Positions 54,745 to 64,000 of a stretch of 64,000 nucleotides of DNA are shown piece after piece. Position 1 is the first letter of the stretch. Every line of letters starts with the position of its first letter. The stretch is from Tenrec ecaudatus (Eukaryota; Chordata; Mammalia; Afrosoricida; Tenrecidae), in the NCBI RefSeq assembly GCF_050624435.1, contig NC_134546.1, positions 79,773,700-79,837,699 on the forward strand. The letters run 5' to 3'. The position numbers and the translations under genes were made by a program. The notes under the pieces were generated by a model. That model had not been told where the DNA came from. It made no database searches and saw only the letters and a list, made by a program, of their open reading frames with translations.

Positions 54745-55385
54745 ACAAGGTCACTAGAAGAACAAAACCAGAGATGGATACATAGATAAAGAGAATCACT
54801 CATGCAGTTATAGAAGTGGGGTACATCCATTCTGATTCTAAGTCATTCAGCCTCATTTAGGCTTCTCCTGACTTATGTAGCTTCGGGGCTGATAAACCTA
54901 CAATAGGCTGGAGCACACCTGGATGGTAGTTTCAAAGGCAGGTGAATAAACACAAGTCATACTTGTTATTGAAGAGGTATAATACTTAAAGGTCAGATCA
55001 CATGTCAGAGGGCAGGCCACTGTGGACTCTCAGGATTGGCGGGGGATATTTCAAGCCTTCGGTCAAATTTAAAGCCTAGAGATTGAAGAGCCCAGATGCA
55101 GGATCCAAATCCAGAAGGAAATGAAAAAGTTTCCCTACCAGTTTATTCATAAAGGAAGTAGGTCACAAGCACGGGGAATATTTGTTTTCCAATTGCTTCA
55201 CAGCTGTGTCCTGAGTAAGGGAGTTACACTCCACCCTAATCATACAACTGCTTGGCTACTCACAGCAGACCCCATGATGGAACTGATTGAATTGTGTTCT
55301 TTCACATGATGAGCAATTACTAAGTGCCAACTACCAAACCACTAAGAACACTACCCCCACCAAGTTGACACAAAACCTAATTATA
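54745..55385 (-). repeat. Dispersed repeat R1, antisense, longer copy
   Basis: Starts GGTCACTAGAAGAACAAAAC and ends near CCAAGTTGACACAAAACCTAA. It shares the layout of the copies at 3,408 and 63,586: an ACTAGA.GAACAAA end and, at the other end, a CCAAGTTGACA stretch that reads TGTCAACTTG in the sense copy. Confidence 0.6.
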
Positions 55386-55839
55386 ATAGTCCTCAACAGA
55401 TACTTTGGAAATCATCAAACTCTTTTACCATTTATTTAAGACCACAGTGCATTAAAACACAAAAACCAAATTAAAACAGCTGGTGCATACTCTTGACCAG
55501 ATTTTAGAGAACAACTTTGTGATTTTATGTCCTTTGTACAACTACAAAAACACTAAACAACATAAGGCATTATTAGGTTGCCTTTTATTTCTTCTTGATT
55601 CATTCATTTAAACAATATGGTATGTCACTCTTATTCTTTACAATTCCCTAATGGCAGACATTTAACATGCCCCATATTCACACCAATACATCTATAATCT
55701 TTGGTGTCTGCTTTGAGTTTTGGTTTTCTGATGCTGGTGTGTGAGGAAGTGATAGGTTGTTTTTATTTTTTAATTTTCCTATATAATTTGTACTTTCAGG
55801 TATATGTGCAGCAATATTATCTTATGACTGATATCCCTC
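55386..55839. other. No gene recognised
   Basis: AT-rich; possible old L1 antisense remnant. Confidence 0.35.
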
Positions 55840-57062
55840 TGCAAATTCTGGGCCAAAGAATTCCAGGTGACCATAATCTTGTGCTCAGATTTTCACAGTG
55901 TTGAAATATACATTTATATAGAAATTTAAAGATATTATAGCTGACCAGAAAATGAGTGTGGCCAACCCTAATCTGGGGAAAATAATCTTTGTTATGAGGG
56001 AGAGAAATGAGGAAGGAATCTGAATGGGGAATAGCTTTGTAAACTGCATGTTTAGAGACAGTCCCACTAATTCCATAGTCAGTAAGATGAACAATTTTCC
56101 TTAAGTCTAGGGAATAAACACAAGGTTTAGATCCCTGAGCAGTTATCAGGGGGCTGTGCCCAGGGTACAAATGGAGAGACTGACTTTGGTTGGAAATGTT
56201 CACATTTCAGATAGAACAGAGTCCCCTAGAAAAGGGGCATTGAAAACAGTGTGTATATTCGTCCCCTAAATTTTGAGGACTAGTAGTCTGGATGGATCTT
56301 ATTTTAATCCAGGGTGCCTGGTGGGTCTTAAGTGGGTGTCTTTTTGTTCAAAACCTGAAATATCATTATTCTGGTAACTTAAATATCCACCCACTGCTTT
56401 GCTGTATCTTTATACTTGAACTCCTGACTGGTTTTGAACTAATTTTGGATGTGCTCTGGCAAACCAAGGGACTGTCATCTCACAGTCTTGCATCAATTAG
56501 ACGTTTTAGAGTTGAAACTATTCTTTCCTGGGGTCCACATTCTCCAGTTGGAAACCTCCTCCCTGAGGCCCTATGGCACTTGAATCTCTTTATTTACACT
56601 GAGATTGGATTTAGTTATCAAAACCTGAGACATGTTGTTGGTAGGAGTGCTGGAGTTGGTGATGGCAGTGGCCCAAAGAAAACCCCTTTAAGACTTGAGG
56701 AGGTTGATATGGAAGTGTTAGTGTTGAAAGAAAAGATGTTTGCAGGCTGTGGGTGACCACAATAACCTAGTGTCCACCTGATGCTTTCAACAAATGATAT
56801 CCTGTCCACTCTCTGGGGCACAGGACATATAGGAGCCCAAGGCAGGGGAGAGATGTTGAGGGGCTGGAGAGAGAGAACATTGAGCTCAGAAATACTTGCG
56901 TTTCCTTTGATCTTTACCACACACCTCTTAGATCAAGTGCTATCTCATTATAGACTAACATGCATATGAGTTCAAACAACGAGTCACACTGGTATGGGCT
57001 CAGAAAGAAGAGGGTTGTCTGATCTCTATCACTTTCTCTTTATAAGGATAGGGCTCCCTCAC

Positions 57063-57070
57063 ATGCAAAT
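57063..57070 (+). promoter_or_regulatory. Ig octamer, VH4-like pseudogene
   Basis: Perfect ATGCAAAT, 106 bp before the leader ATG at 57,177. Confidence 0.9.
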
Positions 57071-57176
57071 CATTTTCAGGCACTAGGGTACAATTTCACC
57101 CTTGGGCTGGGAAAGCTATCAGTTCTCTTAAGACAGGGCTGTAGGTCTCTTGGGAAAGCAGAGCTGTGGTCTAAAA

Positions 57177-57621
57177 ATGCTATTGCTGTGTGTTCTCTTG
57201 TGCCTGGTGACAGTTCCCCAAGGTGGGAGATTTAGATATCTGACTTGATTCTATGGGGATGGTTATGAATTCAAGTAACTAACTGGGACTATCTGTTTTG
57301 GTTTGCAGGGATCCTGTCCCAAGTGCAGCTTCAGGAGTCGGGTCCAGGACTGGTGAAGCCCTCCCAGAAGCTGTCCCTCACCTGCACTGTCTCTGGTTTC
57401 TCCATCACAAGCAATAGTTACTGCTGGAGCTGGATCCGGCATTCCTCAGGGAAGGGGCTGCAGTTGCTGGGATACATATGCTATAGTAGTGGCAGTACAT
57501 ATTATAACCCGTCCTTCCAAAGCTGACTCTCCATCACCAGAGACACATCCAAGAATCAGTTCTTTCTGCAGCTGAGCTCCGTGACTGATGATGACACGGC
57601 CATGTATTACTGTGCAAGGAA
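57177..57621 (+). pseudogene. IGHV pseudogene, VH4-like, single stop in FR3
   Basis: Leader 57,177-57,222 ([15 protein letters not shown], donor GTGGGA) and V exon 57,309-57,621. Reads [40 protein letters not shown], then [28 protein letters not shown] and TGA (57,524-57,526) where the paralogue has CAA. After the stop, [20 protein letters not shown] and YYCAR are intact in the same frame. Other oddities: Leu for the FR2 Trp of GLEW, His for Gln in WIRQ, Cys in both CDR1 and CDR2. One nonsense change inactivates it; promoter, splice sites and RSS are intact. A functional allele is conceivable. Confidence 0.94.
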
Positions 57622-57660
57622 CACAGTGAGGGAAAGTCAGTGTGAGCCCAGACAAAATCT
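57622..57660 (+). promoter_or_regulatory. V-RSS of the VH4-like pseudogene
   Basis: Perfect heptamer CACAGTG (57,622-57,628), 23-bp spacer, nonamer ACAAAATCT (57,652-57,660). Better heptamer, weaker nonamer than the intact gene. Confidence 0.9.
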
Positions 57661-57679
57661 CCCCTGCAGGGAAGGCACT

Positions 57680-57694
57680 GGGCAGCAGGGGGCG
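57680..57694 (+). promoter_or_regulatory. CTCF-like motif 3' of the VH4-like pseudogene RSS
   Basis: GGGCAGCAGGGGGCG on the + strand, starting 20 bp after the nonamer; conserved with 50,205-50,219. Confidence 0.65.
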
Positions 57695-58455
57695 CGCAGA
57701 ATCCACCGAACACACACCCAGTCCTAGACAGACACAGATGGATGGCAGGGAGGGTTTCCTGTTGGAAGGAGGGCATCCTCTCTTAGCTCTCAGCATCTCC
57801 ACTAAATGTTTCTTTTTTTACTCTAAATGTTCTCCTCACTGTCCGATTGAAAGGAGGAACTAGCATTCTCTGAAGTACAAATAGTAAAGTGACTCTAATA
57901 TTTCATTGTCATTCCATAGAACCCATTTTCCTTCTTGAAAAACAGGTTATCATGGTAATTCTCACGCTACCCATTACTCATAGCCTGTTGACAATTAAAT
58001 GCAGGCATGTCCAGGTTCATGTGAGCAGTAAATGATTTTAAATATACTGAGCTCAGTGACCTCCCACAGCCCTGGGTCAGGTCTCTGTAGGTTTATATCT
58101 TCATTGCTCTCTGTGCACTGTTGGAAGTGAATGACTAATGATCTCTATGTCTGAGAAAATAATTGTGGTGACTTCTGGGACTAAATTTGTGACATGTCCT
58201 TATTGATACTTGCTACCCATTGTCTCCCTTTATGTAGAAACAAGTGTTGCAGGAATAGAGAGACCCCTGACACTGGGAACAGGCGAATTGGAATGACCTG
58301 TTTGGTGGGCGGAGTCATTAGTAAGGTCACTCATTGGAGTCACAATGAAGGGAACACTTTTGGGAAGGACATCTTTGATTTCAAAATGTAGTAAATGTGT
58401 CACAAGAGGAAGAAATTGCAAGCTGATTTCTCAGAATATTCTTTAGGGCCTGTTT

Positions 58456-59129
58456 TCAGCAGAGGCAGGGAATGAAGTCAGTGATGCTTTCCTCTCAGAA
58501 GCTGTGATTTCCCCACCTTGTAAGTACCTCTCTAGGGACACCATGCACAGTGACTCTGGGGAAACTTCCTGCATTGCCACATGCCTTCTCTTCATTGGAA
58601 TGGGCTTTGTCTGTCTTTCACCTTCGATCTAAAGGCAGACTCCAGAGAAATAGGTATTGATGAGATCTCAGTTTACACTGCAGAAACTAATTAGGGCCAT
58701 TTTTGGTCAAAGTTAGAAATATTTAATGCAAAATAAAAATTTCCTTTTATGTGGAATTTTCTCCAAACCCTCCAATATATCTTGAAGCTTTTCATTCTAA
58801 CAAATACTCACAAATGTAGATGTATTCAATAAATGTCCCTTAGAGTGACCTAGATAAAGTTTTCTATGGCAATATTATTGTTTAGAAGCAAATAATTATT
58901 AAGATTTTCAAGGAAAATGGAAAGCATAAAAAAAAGCTAATTCAAAAGAAAAACTAGTGAAAAGCATAAAGACTTACAAAATAATAAGATAAAAACAAAG
59001 ACAAAAATTAAGAGAAAACATATAAAAATGACCTCAGCACAGAAAAAATGAGGAAAATATCAATAACTCCTTAAAGTGGGAAAACAACACAAAGATTACC
59101 CAATTCATAATGACAGTAATAAATGTGTA
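58456..59129. other. No gene recognised
   Basis: AT-rich; the right end merges into the old L1 relic. Confidence 0.45.
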
Positions 59130-59660
59130 CATATTAATAATGACATAGAATGTAATTGGATTTAGTGCACTTCTCAAGAGGCAGAGAGAAGTCCAATGGA
59201 TAAGCAAACTTAATCCATAAACCTATGCTTACAAGAAACACAGTTGAGACGAAGACAAATATAATCTAAAAATCAAAGATAAAAGAAAAAATATCAAGAA
59301 AATGGCAATAAAAAACAAGGCTAGCAATATTAACCAGTGACAATTTTAAAATGGAGTACTAGCAATACAAATTAATAATAAAATAGACTTCACGGCCAAA
59401 TTCTTAATGGGAAACAAATAAGGGCATTATATTATAAAAGGCACAAAAGAGCAAGAAGAAAATATAATAATAAATATATATGCACTCAATTGCAGACTCA
59501 AACTATATTCATCAAACACTTACACACTTAAAAAATACATAATTTAACAGTAATAGAGTTAAATACACCCACTGATGTTTACAGAACTCAGAAGATCAAC
59601 TTGATAATAAATCCAAATAACACAATTAACTGACCTTGTAGACATATAGTCTGTTTAAAA
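59130..59660 (+). mobile_element. Old L1 ORF2 relic, part 1 (endonuclease)
   Basis: TACAAGAAACACAGTTGAGA, AAATAGACTTCACGGCC, then AAATATATATGCACTCAATT follow mammalian L1 ORF2 endonuclease-domain sequence (CLQETH, KIDF, NIYAP) with heavy decay. Continues at 60,150 and 62,090 across later insertions. Confidence 0.65.
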
Positions 59661-59689
59661 TAGGGAAGCAAATGTACAGAAACTCATAT

Positions 59690-60145
59690 GTCTAAGAAAG
59701 AGTTTTATATAAAGGGTAAGTGTATATTAAGAAAGTTTCCCAACCCAGTGCTGTCCACATCAATAAGTCCAATATTAGCCCATATATCTGATACCAATCT
59801 ACAAAATCCTCCTCATTTTCACAAAACACACTCAATGACGCTGACTCTTGAAGGAAAGCTCAATCAGTGAATAGCTAAGCATCTCAGTGCTGACAGGTAT
59901 CTCCACACAGCTGCTCCAGCACCCAGGGCTGCATTGGGCTAAGACAATGTGGCTCCTCCTCAGGGATATCTCACAGAAAGTAAGCCTTGCCAGCTGAAGC
60001 AGGGAACTGGTTAAGGCAGCTGCACCCTGGTCCGACCAGCAAGAGACCTGAGAACTAGAAAGGAGAGGTTCACGGAGCCATTTACCTCTCTGCTCTTCAA
60101 TTAAGTCCACATGTGTTTATTGGCCAGGTTGCACAATAAACCTTA
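59690..60145 (-). repeat. Dispersed repeat R1, antisense, in the old L1
   Basis: AAGTCCAATATTAGCCCATA then TATCTGATACCAATC matches the R1 copies at 3,520 and 15,590 (GATATTAGCCCATATATCTG). The left end lacks the TACTGGGT..GAGAAAC terminus. Confidence 0.7.
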
Positions 60146-60149
60146 ACTA

Positions 60150-60435
60150 GCTCACATACTATCCTGGGAAACTTTAATGTATATTCTTCTCAAGTTCATA
60201 TTTACCATTCTTCAGAATACACCATATGTTAGGCTACAAAGCTAGCTTTAATACATTTTTAAATAATTTGTGATATTACAAATAAAAATTTTACCTTACA
60301 ACATTATGAAATTAACATTAGCATTAGTAAGATAAAGGAGTAAAAATCTAGCACGGAAAATGAACAATTCTGTGCATTAAATTACTGGGAAGTGTTAGGA
60401 ATAAATGATTAAGATTTTAAATTCCTTAAAATATT
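60150..60435 (+). mobile_element. Old L1 ORF2 relic, part 2
   Basis: CACCATATGTTAGGCTACAA follows the L1 ORF2 block just downstream of the part at 59,130 (HMLGHK-type region). Continuity shows that R1 was inserted into this L1. Confidence 0.6.
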
Positions 60436-61875
60436 TTACTATGTGTCTATATTTATAGGTCAAGTATTAAGGTGGCGGAAGGACCTTGGGCCTCTACTCA
60501 AACACTCCCTCAATGCATGAATACCTTCTTTTATTAAATTGGAACTCTATGATGCTCACTCTCCCGACACAACGGCTGGAGCCAAAGTGGGTGAACAAGT
60601 AAATGTGGTGAAGAAAGCTGATGGTGCCCGGCTATCAAAAGAGATAGTGACTGGGGTCTTAAAGGCTTGAAGATAAACAAGCGGTCATCTAGCTCAGAAG
60701 CAACAAAGTCCACATGGAAGAACACACCAGCCTGTGTGATCGAGTGGTCCCAAAGGGATCAGTTATCAGGCATCAAAGAACAAAAAATCATATCATTGAC
60801 TGCACACCTCCATGATAGGATCGCTGAAGACAAATGGGTGCACAAGCAAATGTGGTGAAGAAAGCTGATGGTGCCGGGCTATCAAAAGAGATAGTGTCTG
60901 GGGTCTTAAAGGTTTGAAGGTGAACAAGCGGCCATCTCGCTCAGAAACAAATAAGCCCACATGGAAGAAGCACACCGGCCAGTGCGATCACGAGGTGCCC
61001 AAGGGACCAGATATAAGGCATCATGCAAAAAAAAAAAAGATATAAGTGTGTGTATGTATGTGTATATATGTGTATATGTATATATGTATGTGTATATATA
61101 TATTATATTAAATGAAGGGGGAAGTGCAGAGTGGAGACCCAAGGCCCAAGTGTCGGCCAATGGAGATCCCCTCATAGAGGGGCTTAGGAGAGGAGATGGG
61201 TTAATTAGGGTGTGAGGTAGTATTGATGAAGAACACAGCTTTCCCCCAGATCATGGATGCTTCCTCCCCCCAACTACCATGATCCGAATTCTACCTTGCA
61301 GGGCTGGATAGGACAGAGGCTGTACACTGGTACATATGAGGGTTGGAGGTACAGGGAATCCAGGGTGGATGATACCTTCAGGACCAAGGGCGTGAGGGAC
61401 GATGCTGGGAGAGTGGAGGGTGAGTGGGTTGGAAAGGGGGAAATGATTACAAGGAGCCACATGTGACCTCTTCCCTGGGAGAGGGACAGCAGAGAAGGGG
61501 GAAAGGGAGACCCCGAATAGGACAAGATATGACAAAATAACGAGGTATAAATTACCAAGGGCATATGAGGGAGGGGGGAAAGGGGAGGGAGGGGGGGGGG
61601 AAAAAGAGGACCTGATGCAAGGGGCTTAAGTGGAGAGCAAATGCCTTGAGAATGATTGGGGCAGGGAATGTATGGATGTGCTTTATACAATTGATGTATG
61701 TATATGTATGGATTGTCGTAAGAGTTTTTGGAGTCCCTAATAAAATGTAAAAGAAGAAAAGAGAAAAAAATGATTAGGGCAATGACTTTACAGATGTGCT
61801 TTATACAATTGATGCATGTATATGTAAGAACTGTGAAAAGAATTGTATCAGCCCCAATAAATTGTTAAAAAAAAA
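60436..61875 (+). mobile_element. L1 3' fragment with paired modules and double tail
   Basis: Starts TATATTTATAGGTCAAGTAT, carries both 120-bp modules (about 60,607-60,735 and 60,858-60,985), a TG/TA run at 61,048-61,105, the body and a double tail (ends near 61,745 and 61,860). Organisation matches 28,435-31,075. Confidence 0.88.
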
Positions 61876-62085
61876 AAACTATTAAGGGAGCAGTAGTAGG
61901 GGGGACGGGGAGGGGGGTAGAGGGGAAAAAAGGAAACCGAGCTGATTCCAGGAACCCAAGTGGAAGGCGAATTTTGAAAAGGAGGAGTGCAAAGAATGTA
62001 TAAGGGTGCTTTACACAATTGATGTATGTATGGATTGTGATAAGAGTTGTATGAGCCCCAATAAAAAGATTTATTAAAAAAGTAA
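61876..62085 (+). mobile_element. L1 3' tail of the 12,500 type
   Basis: GCTGATTCCAGGAACCCAAG then TGGAAGGCGAATT and CCCCAATAAAAAGATTTATT resemble 12,385-12,523 more than the neighbouring fragment, so two L1 3' subfamilies sit end to end. Confidence 0.85.
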
Positions 62086-62089
62086 TATA

Positions 62090-62650
62090 AGAATGAAAAA
62101 AAATATTTTTTAAATATTAAAATAAGCATACCAAAAGTTTTGGAACACATCGGAAGCAGTACTAAGAACACATGTTATGAGCAATGTATGCAGATATCAA
62201 CAAAGCAAAAGTCAACATGCTAACACCACACCTTCGATAATTAGAACAAAAAGAGCAAAGTAAAACTTCGGTCACCAGAGGCCAATAAAAATTAAAGAAT
62301 AGAGTAGAAATAAACGAAAAGGGAAACAAAAGGGAAATAATCATTAAAACAAGAAGTTAATTCTTTAAAATATTAACAAATTTTTACAAGTTACTGGGAG
62401 ATGTATTAAAGTAAAAGGAATAGGAAAAGCAAACATGAAAAATAAGAAATTAAAAGGCCAATATCACAACAGAACCAAAACTATGAACGATTACCACAGT
62501 GAATTTGAAAACTGAGAATAAATTGACATATGTCTAGATTAACACTAACTTATCTAAATTAACATGATTGGTGTCTAAAGTTTCAAGTGATTCATAAAAA
62601 AAGAAAAAATAGATCATATGCTGTAAAAAATGTTCAAACTGAAAAAAGGC
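62090..62650 (+). mobile_element. Old L1 ORF2 relic, part 3
   Basis: AGAACAAAAAGAGCAAAGTA, GAGTAGAAATAAACGAAAAG and AAGAAGTTAATTCTTTAAAA follow the ORF2 stretch between endonuclease and reverse transcriptase (the SWFFE..NKI region). Continues part 2 after the L1 3' insertions. Confidence 0.6.
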
Positions 62651-62854
62651 TAGGCCTCTATGACTGCACTGGAAAACCATTATCAATAGTCATGAGATTC
62701 GTTTGACTCAAATATAGCCTAAATATGAATACAACTGCAAACATAAACATGGATATATGGAAGCACAGATATTAATATGAATACAAATATGAACATGAAT
62801 AAGAATGTAAATATAAATATGATTGCAAATATAAACATCATGGTGCAAATATAA

Positions 62855-63125
62855 GACTCGTTGGGGAGTGCACTAAGTATTAAGTTGCTAACCACAAGAT
62901 TAGGGGTTCAAACTCAGCATCCACTGATTGAGAGAAAGATTAAGTTATGTGTGCCATAAATATTGAGAGCCCTAGAAAACTTCTAGTTCTTCCACCTGCC
63001 TGCATCCAACTTACTTCAAGAACCAGCTCTTGGGGAAACACTTCTGTGGAGTCGTGATCCATGCGTCTAGCAAGTTGTTCATGGTCCCCATATTTTATAC
63101 TATTCAAAGTGACACCCATATACAA
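62855..63125 (+). mobile_element. AfroSINE-like relic, sense
   Basis: GAGTGCACTAAGTATTAAGT, then GCTAACCACAAGATTAGGGG and TTCAAACTCAGCATCCACTG is the tRNA-like head (box B-like GGTTCAAAC). The rest up to 63,125 has SINE-associated sequence also seen in part near 40,150. Confidence 0.7.
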
Positions 63126-63585
63126 ATACCTGGCATGTTTAAATGCAGCTTCTCCACCGGGGGTTCCATAACCATGTTCACTGTGGTGAGCTTTTAGGGG
63201 CAGCTTTAGCAGAATTATTGTAAATAAACCTCTATGGGACCTTTGTATTTAAAAACACTGTTAATATTGCCAATGATAAATAATCTAAATGTCTAGAATA
63301 TAGTCTTTTAGAGGAAAATACATGAAAGTTCACCTTTACAGTGTACATTGGATACAAAACAAAGAGTAAACGGCATGTACCTGTTTCCCACACCACTTCA
63401 AGAGGTAGCATATGAGCAAAAACCAGGATTACTCAAGGAAAAAGTTAAAGGTGCAACAAGAGCATCAGTCAAAAAGTAGGCACAGGAAGCAGTGATATGC
63501 CAACTGAAATGTTTGAGCAAAGAGTTGGGGCAACGGAAGCACTTACTCATCCATGCTATGTAATATGTAATACAGTTTCGTGGCC
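63126..63585. other. No gene recognised
   Basis: AT-rich intergenic sequence. Confidence 0.45.
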
Positions 63586-64000
63586 AACTGACTAGAAGTG
63601 ATTACACACACACAATATTTTGTCAACTTGAAGATATAGAAATGAGAGAGGTGGAGTTTAGCAAGCCTGATGATACCTCCTTGTGGGTGTGGTCTTATCA
63701 CAAGGATGATCCTGGGAACTTCCTCTCTCTGTTTTCACCTTCCTGTTGGGGAGCCACTGGGAGACCTACCAAATCCCTGGAGATGCCTCCATCATCATTG
63801 GATCCACAGAACTCTGCGCCCACTAGGCTATGCTTCCTGCACTCTGCATCGTTGCTTGTGGCTGTGTGGGTTTGAAGAGGAATTTCTGGACTAGTACTGG
63901 ACTTATGGACTTGATCTGGGCTGGGCTGCGATGTTTGTTTGATATATGATCACTCCATGGTATAAAGTTCTTTCTTATATCTATATGAGTGTCATTAGAT
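63586..64000 (+). repeat. Dispersed repeat R1, sense, cut by the window end
   Basis: Reverse complement relation to 3,408-3,885 and 15,463-15,940: TCACCTTCCTGTTGGGGAGC, CACCATTGGATACAC-like CATTGGATCCACAGAACTC and TTCTTATATCTATATGAGTG match in order. Its expected GTTTCTCTAGTCTACCCAGTA end lies beyond the window. Confidence 0.75.

Larger units (their letters stand above)
55840..58455 (+). repeat. IGHV4-like duplication unit, copy 2
   Basis: Counterpart of 47,960-51,540 without the L1 fragment; contains the VH4-like pseudogene. Confidence 0.8.

Noticed and set aside
1..64000. CRISPR arrays, bacterial operons, phage or plasmid genes
   Set aside because: Spliced Ig V genes, LINEs, SINEs and processed pseudogenes show that this is a mammalian chromosome; no spaced identical repeats of the CRISPR kind are present.
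1..64000. D, J or constant-region IGH segments
   Set aside because: No 12-bp-spacer RSS pairs, J motif (WGxG) or C-domain exons were recognised.

Overview
The window is non-coding-rich mammalian genomic DNA from an immunoglobulin heavy-chain variable (IGHV) region. The repeat set points to an afrotherian. It contains degenerate AfroSINE-type tRNA-derived SINEs, RTE-type LINE fragments, and many copies of an L1 3' end with the tail ...TTGTGATAAGAGTTGTATGAGCCCC(T)AATAAA. A SPIN-like hAT element, known in tenrecs but not in most other afrotherians, makes a tenrec (for example Echinops telfairi) the best guess. Afrotheria is fairly sure from these repeats; tenrec is an inference.

Left part (1-34,400): no IGHV gene was recognised. 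An antisense 28S rRNA fragment is joined to a decayed histone H2B pseudogene that still carries a recognisable histone 3' stem-loop. About 4 kb starting in the 28S piece (434-4434) recurs directly at 12,525-16,484. Between the two copies lies a nearly full-length L1 with broken ORF1, an ORF2 carrying one frameshift, and a very long (about 2.6 kb) 3' UTR. Further right are a SPIN element split by an L1 3' fragment and then locally duplicated, a processed KLHL7 pseudogene, and a processed MANF pseudogene inserted into an L1 3' fragment with a clean 13-bp target-site duplication.

Right part (34,400-58,500): eight IGHV segments or relics, all on the + strand, in the order clan I/VH1-like pseudogene, VH3-like FR3 fragment, VH5-like pseudogene, VH4-like relic, VH3-like pseudogene, VH3-like relic, VH4-like intact gene (49,705-50,183), VH4-like pseudogene with one stop codon (57,177-57,660). 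The last two are paralogues in a duplicated unit of several kb. The intact gene has an octamer promoter, a spliced leader, both conserved cysteines, the FR2 tryptophan and a 12/23-type RSS (23-bp spacer). CTCF-like motifs lie 20-30 bp 3' of the RSS of three of these genes, in the same orientation as the genes. The V segments would supply VH domains after V(D)J joining to D and J segments, which are not in this window.

Far right (58,500-64,000): an old L1 ORF2 relic that has been split by later insertions (an unclassified dispersed repeat and two L1 3' fragments), an AfroSINE relic, and another copy of the dispersed repeat running off the window end. Most of the window is repeats and pseudogenes; only one gene looks usable.
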